This document shows positions 50,739 to 62,370 of a stretch of DNA of 64,000 bases, in pieces (position 1 is the stretch's first letter; each line of letters begins with the position of its first letter). The position numbers and the translations under genes are program-made. Source of the DNA: Lithospermum erythrorhizon (taxonomy: Eukaryota; Streptophyta; Magnoliopsida; Boraginales; Boraginaceae); the NCBI GenBank assembly GCA_019722365.1, contig JADFUC010000366.1, positions 124,001 through 188,000 of the forward strand, read 5' to 3'. The notes under the pieces were generated by a model. That model was not told the DNA's origin. It did no database searches and saw nothing but the letters and a program-made list of their open reading frames with translations.

Positions 50739-52454
50739 ATAAGAGTAGGATGAAATCCGATTTTGACAAGTACGATGACTTTGGAGGGAGGGAAGTGAGG
50801 AATGAGTACCGGAATGCTGATAGTGATAGCTGAAATGGGCAGGGCTTCAATTGCTCTGATCTTCCCCTAATTCTGGCATTGATCGAAACATAATGACATT
50901 AGAAACAAGATATTATGTAGCACCCACACTTAAATAGTTGATGGTGAAAAGCTTATTGGAGAAACAGATGATACTCTTAACATTCTCTTGTTTCATTTAA
51001 GTGTAATAATTAGGTAAACCTTAGTAACATGAGACAAGTACATTATTTTAATTACTTATATTTGGACATATATGTTTAGTAAAGATTGACGTCTCTAATA
51101 ATGAAGAAGTATTTGTATATATGTCTTAAATCATTAGCAAATGGTTTATATTTGAATTCATCACTCTAATTCTTCGAACTTTTCTTATATACAGTAATTA
51201 AAATAACGTTTGATGTAATTCATTACATAATCTATGTTAACACATATTTTGGATTTATCAAATTACATAAATTAAATTTTAGTGTTCACAATGTGCCTTC
51301 AAAGAAAAACTGAATATTTCTATTTTAAAGTTTATCTTTGAGATAGAATAACAAATTAAAAGAAGTGTTTGACCTAAATACTCCACTTTCGTCTATTAAA
51401 CATATCAAGTAGTGTAAGCAAGTTTAGAGACAGTTCAATCCAACACTTGTACTTTCTAAGTGTTAAAATGTTAACCTTTCATTGCTTTCATAAAACTAAT
51501 TGATTATAGGAGAAATGATTTAACACTTTATTATTTCACCTGAAAAGTCTTAACTTATCGGTACCAAATTAAGCTATAGGAAGAGTTATCTAACATTTTA
51601 TTAATTTACCTGAAAGTCTTAATTTATTGATGTGGAACTGAGCTAAACAATATCCATAACATGCGATTGTACACTATTAATCGGTCAATTTGAACCACAT
51701 ATTGATTGTACCGTGGCTTACTTGACATGACTAACTTATAATACCATATTATATATATTATAATCGATGAGGTTCCATCATTAAATTAATTAGTAGTATA
51801 GGAGTAGTGGTTCAAAACCTCATTAATTTATCGATGTGGAACTGTACTTCTAAAAACATCTCAACTTTCATTAACCAATTACATTTTCATTATTCGATTA
51901 AAATGATATTTTTATTCAGTTTTTAGAAATTCATTTTATATATTAAGTACTTATTGCTCCCTCAAACTGAATAGACTTAATTGTTAAGAATAAAATTATT
52001 ATTTTTCCTTAATTGTATAAGATTTCAATGATATTTTTTTCATTATTTTTATATTTTTATTTCTCTAATATTTTTATTTCTTCATAAAGAGTAATAAGTA
52101 ACTTTAATTAATACTATGTCCATTTTAATTTAACTGAAGATTTGACTTAGCAATAAAAAATACTCAACTTAATCTTATTTAAATTTGTTATTAACTTGAA
52201 AAGTTATTACGCGCAAGTATGTAGTGTCATCATTTCATGTCTTTATTACAATACAATTCAACAAGTAGATTCTAAGGATTATTTTCTATTTCCCCATAAT
52301 ATCGTTTCTTTTCTATTAGTTCCCTCATACTCTTACCATTTCAATTTGCCATCTGAAACTATTATCTTTTCATATATCTCTACCGTCTAATTTTTGCAAT
52401 TATAGTTAACATAATTTTTTTTTGACTTTTTGTTCCCCACCCCCCGAACTATCT
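50739..52454. other. Gene-free AT-rich DNA with a diverged local repeat
   Basis: No gene. A unit of about 70 bp occurs at 51511-51578 and 51580-51650 (taacattttatta.tt.acctgaaa..gtcttaa.tta), with a partial third copy near 51815-51850 (aatttatcgatgtggaact). Confidence 0.6.
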
Positions 52455-52760
52455 TTTTTTTAATTTGTTCTTTTTTTTTACTCAAACGATATGAATATCA
52501 TTAAAATGACAAAATGACCAAAGGAATTGTTGTTTGTAAGTACTAAGATACAACAGCGAAGAACAGTATACTAATCATCGTGTGAAAGAGCCGATAAAAG
52601 CCAGAGAGGTGGAAAAGATAGCCATGTAGCCTCCGTCTCCACCAAATTATCCCAATGGGCGATGGTATGTGCCACATTATTGGATGACACACTTTTGTGA
52701 ATTGGAATTGAATTGCTCACGATAATAATGCTGATATGTAGAAAATCTTGACAGTTTATG
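52455..52760 (-). mobile_element. LINE-type 3' end with RNase H remnant (copy B)
   Basis: On the minus strand an uninterrupted stretch reads NSIPIHKSVSSNNVAHTIAHW, then DNLVETEATWLSFPPLWLLS and a stop near 52583. NNVAHTIAHW is the conserved end of the RNase H domain found in plant LINEs and their derivatives. The tail, tttttttttactcaaacgat on the plus strand, ends in poly-T as expected for a minus-strand A-tailed copy. It is 5'-truncated and shares its tail with 15790-15990. Confidence 0.8.
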
Positions 52761-54963
52761 GGTATTTGAAAAGATAATAGTAATAGAGTTAATATGAAAG
52801 GATAATAGTATTATAGAACATATTGAAAAGAGCGTGATACTTTAGCGGGCAAGAAGAAAATAAGCCGAATTATAACTTCAATAGTACGTTGAAGTTTTAT
52901 TGAATAAAAATCTCTCAATTACATTAAAATAGAAGGTTTATGTGGCAAAAGAGAAAATGATAAGATTTTTAATAAAATACATTTTAATATAAAATATTAA
53001 TTTTATTCCATCAATATTAAGTAGAAGGCAAGCATTTTCTTTTAAGAACAAGAAAATAAAATGCATCAATCAATGAAGTTTATCACCACCAAAAATGGAT
53101 CAAATCAATGAATTTTATCATCATAACAAAACTAAAAAGCCAAATGAAAGAAATAATCCCCACATTGGCAGAACATAAAGGACACCATAAGGCTGTTCAC
53201 AATGGAGCGTTGAATCTTCCACTGATGATGTGTTGAAAAAATTGGGAAGATAATGTATATTAATATAGAAAAACATAACAGTTGAAAACTTTGAATTTTG
53301 GAGTAGACAAAGAGGACACGGCATAGCTTTATTAGACAAGTTAGGCGGGTGGTGCTCTCACAAAAGATATCTCGTGTGAAGGTAGTGAGTGATAAGGATA
53401 AGGCGTGGATGTTCTTTCTGACTTGATTTTCTTATTTTTATATCACATCAGATTATTTGAGATCATTTATTTCATAATAATTTATTATTTTATTTTTAAA
53501 TTTTTATATCGAAATTAAATCATTTTTGTCTTCTATAAATAGAGATTTGGTTTGGATTTGATACACAAAAATAATTCAATATAATTATTTTATTATCTTT
53601 ACTAAACTCTTGATTTTTATCTTTCAATATATTTTTTAGTCAAATGGATCCTAACAATTGTCAATTCTTGTGTTTATTTATTTGTAAGTACACTTATTAG
53701 GAATATGAGCGATAATTATTATAATTATTCTTATTTAATGTAAATGATGCTTATTATAATTATTTAATCGTAAAAAATAAAGAATATGAGTAAATAAGGA
53801 GAATATGAGATAAAAAGTGGTGAAGTAGTGTGTGTTGAATTTTGTTAAATAAAGTGACCTTGTAGAGTAAAGTTGAATGAATATTGAATTATTGAAGAGA
53901 AATAAGATAACGTAAAGTGTTGAAAATTGAAAAAAAATGTGTTAAAAGATTCAACCATTATACAGAGTCTAACAAACCATCAAGTTGTGCTCTCTGCTCT
54001 GGTCCATCACTCCATGTTCTAAGAGAATCATATCCAGCTTTCTACTTCTGTCATTTTGAATCTCTCCAAAACCTTTTTGTTATCTGTGGGTCCTCCCATC
54101 ATGTGCTCTTGTTCTTTCTTAATATTTTTTAGTTTCATTTATTTATTTTTTAATAGAGTATCAAATTTCCACTTAATTCCATCATTGTGAAAAAACCTCT
54201 TACATCTGAAAAATGTTGAGTTGTATGTGAGATTATATTGTGTCATGAGTCAATATTTTTTATAATCAAATAAGATTAGATGAAATTCATCTGAAGACAT
54301 ATGATATTAAGCGTCCAGTAATAACATATATAAAAAAGTAAAAATGACATAGTGTAAACCGTAAGAGGATCATCTACTTTACTTCAATAGTATACATCAT
54401 ATTTGAGTGATCATGGAAATTATGTGATGTCGATAAACTTTACAAAACTCAAGCAATGATGCATGTAAAAGAATTAGAGGATCATGTCCGCCAATTAATT
54501 ATGTCCAAAAAACATATTGTTTACACAAAAAAGAGTGAAAAAAATCACAAAAGGAAGAAAAAAAAATAATGAATCATGAGTTTATAAGAATTCTACTCTT
54601 TCCAGTTTTTTTAGTTGTCATCCTAGCAACAAAAAAAATCACCGTCAGCTTTGAAATTTAATCTGACATTTGATTAAATTTTAACGCATAATATTTAATT
54701 TATATACAACAAAAGCTTCTAATACCCAGTATTCATTAAATTGTTATTTGATTTATTAATTAGGGATATATGTAAAATATCGTTCGTCTTAATTGATATG
54801 AAAATAATAATTAGGATAATATTGCAAAAAGAAATCGGAGGAATAATAATTAATTCTATCTAACATTTAATTTGATGATAAACCTAAAAAATTCTTTAAC
54901 AATAATGACCAGAATCCACATTACAACTGTGATAGCACTTCATTTAGTACGTGGACTCAAACC
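52761..54963. other. Intergenic, upstream region of the TMK gene
   Basis: AT-rich, with no gene that I can support. Short reading frames here (for example 53917-54132) have no recognisable features. Confidence 0.55.
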
Positions 54964-55034
54964 ATGTTAATGTTAGAGATAACATTACCACTTGCACATG
55001 CTTATTCATTCTTAGTGCCCTTGTGTTGCTCTAA

Positions 55035-55186
55035 AAGAAAACTGAACTACCCCCACCTCCACCCACACACCCCACCCCACCACCTCCATCATCAGTTAAC
55101 TGTCCTCCATCCTCTAACCACCCCAAACAACTTTCAGGCTACTCAACATTTTCTACATAAACCAAAAAAGCTTGAGAGCTTTTTCA
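55035..55186 (+). promoter_or_regulatory. Probable 5' leader of the TMK-type gene
   Basis: A pyrimidine-rich C/A tract (about 55045-55100, repeated ccaccc words) precedes the start codon, as is common in plant leaders. An upstream ATG at 54964 opens a 106-codon frame that overlaps the true start in another frame; it matters only if transcription begins before it. Confidence 0.4.
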
Positions 55187-58100
55187 ATGATGGAAAACTC
55201 CTTTCTTATGCTAAAGCTTGCATCTTTTTGCTGCATACTTACATTTTCTTCACTTTTCAACTTCACATCATCTCAGTCAAATAATCCCACCAATAATAAT
55301 AATAATGATGCAACAATAATGTTGGAAATCAAGAAAAGCCTAAACCCACCTCAAGAAATGGGTTGGGTTGATCCAGATCCATGTAAATGGAAGCATGTGG
55401 GTTGTACTGAAGGAAAACGGGTGACCCGGATCCAGATTGGTCATAATGGACTCAAAGGTACAATCCCTTTAAGCATAAATGGTCTTAGTCAACTTGAGAG
55501 GTTAGAGCTTCAATGGAATAATATATCTGGTCCTTTACCTAGTTTGAACGGTTTGAAGTCTTTACAAGTTTTGATGATTAGTAATAATCAGTTTTCTGCT
55601 GTTCCTCATGATTTCTTTAATGGGTTGTCTTCATTGGCTAGTGTTGAAATTGATAATAATCCATTTGGTGATTGGGAAATACCTCAAAGCCTTAGGAATA
55701 CTTCTGCCCTGCAGAAATTTTCTGCGAATTCGGCGAATATTAAGGGAAAAGTTCCAGGCTTTTTGGGGTCTGATGAGTTTCCTAGCTTGATTTCATTGCA
55801 TTTGGCGCTTAATAAGTTGGAAGGGGAGTTGCCATCGAGTTTTTCGGGGTCACAGATTGAGTCATTGTGGTTAAATGGGCAGAATCTTACTGGTGGGATT
55901 GATGTTATTCAAAATATGACAAATTTGGAGGAGGTTTGGTTGCATTCGAACGGGTTTTCGGGTCCGTTGCCTGATTTTTCGGGATTGAAGGGGTTAGAAA
56001 GTCTGAGTCTTCGTGATAATGCGTTTACTGGGCCTGTTCCTGAGACATTGTTGCATCTTGAGTCCTTGAAAGTTGTTAACTTGACTAATAATTATCTTCA
56101 GGGGCCAGCTCCGAAGTTCCAAGCTTCAGTTGCAGTTGATATGACGGAGAATACTAATAGCTTCTGTTCCTCAAATTCTAGTTGTGATCCTAGAGTGATG
56201 ACATTACTTTCGATTTTGAAATCGATGGATTATCCTAAGAAGTTTGCGGAAAATTGGAAAGGGAATGATCCTTGTGCTGATTGGTTTGGGATTAGTTGCA
56301 ACAGTGGGAACATTACCATTGTCAATTTTGAGAATATGGGCCTCACTGGGACGATATCTCCGGATTTTGGTTTGCTTAAATCATTGAAAAGGCTGGTTCT
56401 TGCTAACAACAATCTTACTGGTACAATACCAGAGGGGCTGATCACTCTGCCTGAGCTTACTGAACTTGATGTATCTAATAATCAGCTTTATGGAAAAGTG
56501 CCAACTTTCAGGTCTAAGTTGATTCTGAAAACTAATGGAAACCCTGATATTGGGAAAGATCAACCAAGTTCCATTTCCGAAGGAGCATCAAATGATACAA
56601 ATCCTTCAGGTTTTGATTCTAGTAGTACTGAAATTGGACATAAGAAATCTAGAAAGTGGGTCGGGGTTGTGGTGTTCTCTGTAATAGGTTCAGTATTTGT
56701 GTTGTCTTTAATTGCCGTGGCTGCTTTCTGCCTCTATAAGAACAAACAAAAGCGCTTCAGTAGAGTACAGAGCCCAAATGCTGTGGTGATTCATCCTCAA
56801 AATTCTGGATCGGATAATGACAGCATGAAGATTACTGTTGCTGGATCTAGTGTAAGTGTTGGTGCTACTAGTGAAACTCATACTATGCCTGCAAGTGAAT
56901 CGAATGATATTCAAATGGTTGAAGCAGGAAATATGGTAATTTCCATCCAAGTTCTGAAAAATGTAACCAACAATTTTAGCGAACATAACATCTTGGGCCA
57001 AGGAGGTTTTGGGACAGTATACAAAGGAGAATTGCATGACGGAACAAAGATCGCAGTTAAAAGAATGGAATCTGGAGTTATTGCAGGAAAGGGGTTAGCG
57101 GAGTTTAAGTCCGAGATTGCTGTCTTGACAAAAGTTCGGCACCGACATCTTGTTGCTCTCCTTGGGTATTGTCTGGATGGAAACGAGAGGCTTCTAGTGT
57201 ATGAATATATGCCTCAAGGGACACTCAGCAGACATCTCTTCAACTGGGCTGAAGAGGGGATTAAACCATTAGATTGGAATAGACGACTGATCATTGCATT
57301 AGACGTTGCTAGAGGAGTAGAATACCTCCATGGTTTGGCTCATCAAAGCTTTATACATAGGGATCTGAAGCCGTCAAACATACTACTTGGAGATGACATG
57401 AGAGCCAAGGTTTCAGATTTTGGTCTTGTTCGGCTTGCTCCAGAAGGAAAAGCCTCCATTGAAACACGGATTGCTGGAACTTTTGGATACCTAGCCCCAG
57501 AATATGCAGGTAAGATTTCTTTTGTTTAACTTTGATCCGCTTCAGTACTATTTTTCGAAGTAGTATTCTTTTTGTGCCTGCCTGTTCAGATATTGTATAC
57601 AGGTAGAACCTTTGGATGTCCTGTAAGTTTAACCTTCATCTATGATCTATTCTAATATTTTCTCAGATTTAGAGTATTAATGCATTAATTCTCAACACCT
57701 TCCTGCAAGCTGGTTGAAAGAGTAGCAGTTATGAAGCTTCTATGAAGATCTAGATTCCATGATTACTGTCTGATGTTCACTTAAGCACTTTAGCTTTGGT
57801 GCTTTCTTGTGATTATATAGCCTACTGAATGTCATGCAGTCAAATCTATCATTTACATGGTTAGTATATAAACTGATGTCTGACCAGGAATATTGTGTGA
57901 TGTCTGACCAGGAATATTGTGTGCACCTTTGTGACATGCATGAATCATGAATCATGTTACGCCAGTCACTAATAATGTCGCAATGTGTGTTTCTAATCTA
58001 ATACTCACACAGTCTCTATGAGTGTCATACTTGTTAAATGAGATGGAAATAAATCAACTGCATTACTACTGTATATAATACAATAGAACAGGCATCCACT

Positions 58101-58774
58101 AATATTTTTCATCTAAAGGTAACTTGTTTGGTTGTCGTTGTTGGTGTTACGCTTGTACTTGTCCTTCAAACAAGAAGTACCTCCCTGAATTCCAAAAATG
58201 CTATTCTAAAACTGTCTTGTTTTTGCATGTTTCTTCCACAGTGACGGGGAGAGTGACTACAAAAGTTGATGTCTTCAGCTTTGGTGTGATCTTGATGGAA
58301 CTTATAACTGGTAGAAAGGCTCTAGATGAGAGCCAACCGGAGGAGAGCATGCATCTTGTAACATGGTTCCGAAGAATGCATCTGAAGAAGGAAACCTTTT
58401 CTAAGACCATCGATCAGGCACTAAACCTTGATGAGGAGACATTTGCCAGCATCAGCACAGTTGCGGAACTGGCAGGCCACTGCTCTGCAAGGGAGCCATA
58501 TCAAAGGCCAGATATGGGCCATGCAGTAAATGTCTTATCTTCTCTGGTCGAACTTTGGAAACCATCTGAGCAGACTTCAGACGATATATATGGCATAGAC
58601 CTAGATATGTCTTTACCTCAAGCACTTAAAAAGTGGCAAGCATTTGAAGGTGGAAATCACTTGGACTCGTCTTCTTCTTCTTCGTGCCTTCCAGGCTTCG
58701 ACAACACCCAAACTAGCATACCAACACGGCCTTATGGATTTGCTGAATCGTTCACATCTACAGATGGTCGGTGA
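55187..58774 (+). CDS. TMK-type leucine-rich-repeat receptor kinase
   Basis: Two exons, 55187-57509 and 58242-58774, give 951 residues; Arabidopsis TMK1 has 942. The start is the first of two adjacent ATGs, giving a hydrophobic signal peptide to about residue 30. The outside part has a WVDPDPCKW cap near residue 60, leucine-rich repeats, then the TMK-type Cys-rich island at about 323-372 (two NDPC/DPC-type motifs) and further repeats. The membrane segment is about 492-517. The kinase has GQGGFG (604-609), ATP-binding Lys625, His-Arg-Asp 724-726 and Asp-Phe-Gly 744-746, so it looks active. Intron 57510-58241 splits [16 protein letters not shown]. Family knowledge: TMKs sit in the plasma membrane and carry auxin and growth signals. 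The subfamily member is not certain. Confidence 0.96.
57510..58241 (+). other. Intron of the TMK-type gene
   Basis: Donor gtaaga at 57510 and acceptor ttccacag ending at 58241. Splicing keeps the phase and rebuilds a standard activation segment. It contains the duplication at 57875-57922. Confidence 0.92.
57875..57922 (+). repeat. Perfect 24-bp tandem duplication in the intron
   Basis: Two exact adjacent copies (57875-57898 and 57899-57922) of a unit beginning gatgtctgaccagg and ending attgtgt. Confidence 0.97.
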
Positions 58775-59766
58775 GAGCCCAATATCGATGCTGGTAACTA
58801 TAAGATTTGGTTTAAAATGTATTTATGCTTGTCCTAGTTCTTTTGTATTTCTATTTGTTCTACTTATTTGCTGACTGTAGTTTTTGTAGTTTCATAGTTT
58901 CGATTTTCGTAACTTCCCCCCTTAAGGGTTGACAAGGCCTTCTGGGCTTCTCAAATGATCTGTTTTGTGAATATTTTCTCCTTGTATGGTTGATTGATCT
59001 TGAAATTTGTTCAAAAATTGAACTTCCATTTTTCACCAAGGAAATTTGATTAGAAATTCCTTCTAACTATTAACACATCACTTTGTTTTTGAAATTTGAT
59101 GAAGAATGCATGCTTCATTCTTAGTTTGCACTTAACATTTTGTTTTCTTTGGTACTTACTGAATTATATTATTTTCATTAAAAATCATGCTAACTAAATT
59201 ACACTGTCTATTTTAGATCTAAATAGCTAATACTAAATCATCATGCTTGTGTATTAAGAGAACATAAATTAATCTGTTAGTAAAATATCAATTGGAGTAG
59301 TTTCATAAAACCTTTACCATTAGTATAGTTGGTACTTTACATAAATTATATTCGATTTGCAAAAGGTGATCAAGAAATGGAGTTGGATTATAGACCATGA
59401 CTAAATTACAAATCAGCATTACCACATATGTACTTTTGGCAATGCAATTGGAGAATTACCAAAAATGTACATCATACGTAGTTTCCAATTACTGATACAA
59501 TAATTAACTTCTTTCAACTAAACAGGTTTAATGGGTTATAGTTTCATTGAAGTTTTTTGTTGCAATTTTAACATGGGAATGACAATTTGTGTAACTTTTT
59601 TTTTAAATACTAACATTTTTGCATTGTAAATACTTGCCATCAATATTTGGCTGACGCCATATTCGATCTTTAATGGTTTCTTTTGTTTGGTGCATTTTAT
59701 GTCGATTTTATGACATATATGACAATATAGCTTGTGTTCATCACTATCACTAATCACTAACATATA
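58775..59766. other. 3' untranslated and intergenic DNA
   Basis: The first 200-250 bases are T-rich and fit a 3' UTR (tgttttgtgaatatttt near 58970). No further gene is seen. Confidence 0.5.
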
Positions 59767-60000
59767 CTCCCTCCAATCCTTCTTAATGCTTGGTTGCTTT
59801 GTTTTGTGATAATAAAGATTCACCATTTTGTGCCTATTTAATACTCTCAAAATGGAAATTTTATAGAAATGTATTTATGTGAAATATATTTTGCTTTCAT
59901 TAATTGCCAAGATATTTGACAAAATATATAGAAATGTGTTATTCCGACAAATCATCCGAATAAAACGAAATGGATTGCTAAACATTAAGGATTAGAGGAG
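59767..60000. mobile_element. Stowaway (Tc1/mariner) MITE, 234 bp
   Basis: Left end ctccctccaatccttcttaa and, on the other strand, right end ctcctctaatccttaatgtt form an inverted repeat with few mismatches. TA dinucleotides flank both sides (59765-59766 and 60001-60002). It is non-coding. Confidence 0.92.
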
Positions 60001-62370
60001 TATAATAACTGGTCATGGTTAGTGTTTCTTCAATTCTCACATTATTAATTACTAAATTAACATTTTCTTTTAAAAATCTAAAAGCAAAAAATATTATCTT
60101 TTTAATTAATAATTTCACCTCTTAATTAATAACGTATGAATTTTAATATAAAATTAACTACCTTAAGCATTCATTATATTAAATGATGAACTACTTCGAC
60201 TATTTCAGGATTGTATTATATTATACTGAAAGTACTGTGATTACCTATATTACGAACCTTAATCCATGATGCAATTCACTTGATTCTTTTACATAGGTTT
60301 TTCCATGTTTAATATTTATTTCAACTATTTTATATAAGTAAAATTAATTTCAAATATGTTTAATTAGTACAATGATTCAATAAACAAGGTTAATTTTACA
60401 ACAGAATATAAGAAAATGATAAGTACACAACCAAAGAAAAATTAAACTATAATGATAAAATTAATTAATTGAACGATTGATTAAATTATTCATCGCTTGT
60501 GCGAAGTCAAACATCGCCAATAATAAAAGGAAAATATATCTTTAAATATGAAAAAGATTTATAATATTATATGTATGGCTCACGATAATATATCGTATAC
60601 ATTTCGATATATATATGTTTTGTATAATTGTTATGCATCTGCACTTTTTAATTAATTTTGTTTATTTATTATCTCGAGTGCATGTTTCTAATGACGTATT
60701 CATCAATCAAATGTACGATTGAATAACATAATTATTTTCATTTCACCTCAGACGTACAATTTTCTTACATTCAATTCACAAGAATGCATGTTATAATATA
60801 TATATATATATATATACATATATAAATCATGTATCATATAATATTAGTTTATTACTCATTTCATCAATATGAGTTTCATCATATGTCATTTTTAATATTT
60901 AATAATTGGTGTTAGCTTAAACAATAATATATTTTATGTGTAACTATCATATATTATTATAATAAAAGTTAGTTTAATAATCATATATTTTTTGTAGAAT
61001 TATTATTATGTAGAACTATTATTAGTATTATTATTATTATAATAGGTATTAGTTAAATAACCATATATTTGTGTATTATTATTATTTAATTCTCTGCATA
61101 CATGAATTTTATATATTGGGATCCAAAAAAATTTAAATTATACTTTTTAAATCATACCAATTTAAATGACATAGAAGCAAATAATTTGATTATACTATAT
61201 TGATGATTAATTAGTCAATATATTTAGTCAAAGGATATCAAATTGTTAAAGTAATATTTGTATCTCTCTACGACATCTCTCTGCCGTATAATATCTCTAA
61301 TATTATCGCATTTTATCGTAATTTTTTATATTATATTTAAAAAGAGTTTTTATTCGTGATCAAAGTATCCTTTCAAAAAATAAAATATTTAATTAGAAAA
61401 AAATTCAAAGGAGTGTAAAGCTTTTTACAAAGTTTGTGAATGATTTTCAATTAAACATAAAATATATCAAATATTTGATAAATCAATTGCATTGAGCATC
61501 ACACGTCTCCTTTACTAGTATATATAAATATATGATGTAGCTAAAAGCAAATTAATATAACATATAGTGGGAAGTTATTGTCTTACATGAAAGTTACCAT
61601 GATTCACATAAATGTGCATATTACTATTATGAAGTTATATATGGAATTTATTTTGAAAATTATTATTATGTCCTCAAATTTAAATGTGATCATTTATATT
61701 TATTAAGGACATTAAATGGAAGGAAACTTATTGAATCCGAATAATCGACTACACTTATTTGCTTTATATAAAATGTAGATGAACTTAAAAATTACAATAG
61801 GCACACTGTAATTAAGTCGGTAACAAATGAGTACTTTCAATTTTCTTTTTTTAATTTACGATCAATGTTGATTTACATATATTGGTATCTTGGATATTTA
61901 TTTTGTCGATTTTGTTCCAACTTCAAAGAGACCTGAAATTGATAATCAGTGATTCAAAGTCATTAAAACGTGATTTTTCTGGACAAGTCTTTGTTCACTT
62001 GTTGATATCTGGAATGGAGCCATTAGTTAAGTCATGTAAGAAATCTTACAATAATAGCTTAGCCAGAGAGTATTTTTTTTTAATTGAAATATTGATTAAT
62101 ATTCATTTATAAACGATAGAATATTATAAATATAATTGAATGAGGAGATACTTTTATATCAATTGAACATAAGTACTTCCCAAAAATATAACTAATCGTA
62201 TAAAACTGATGTAACTGCCATTAATACATATCGATATCCACCAAGTTAAAATTACAATACGCACTAAATACAAAATATCTCTACTAAACAATAAAAAGTC
62301 ATTCCGTCTAAGCCTCAAATGCATTGATGACATATATTTTCATCTCAAGATATACTTCGCCGAGGAATAT
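60001..62370. other. Gene-free, very AT-rich DNA with microsatellite
   Basis: No gene. A (TA)n microsatellite lies at about 60797-60817 and att-type repeats at about 61010-61045. The short frame 61882-62112 has no supporting feature. Confidence 0.6.

Noticed and set aside
51956..52150. A possible Stowaway MITE starting gctccctcaaactg
   Set aside because: No matching inverted end or TA-flanked partner could be found.
55172..55186. An earlier TTG as start of the TMK-type protein
   Set aside because: Plant genes use ATG; two ATGs follow at 55187 and 55190 and give a normal signal peptide.
58124..58241. A separate gene start before the second kinase exon
   Set aside because: The frame before 58242 is intron sequence read through; a clean acceptor at 58241 joins it to exon 1 in phase.
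59536..59850. A 104-codon minus-strand frame
   Set aside because: It overlaps the Stowaway MITE and AT-rich intergenic DNA; no domain or context supports it.
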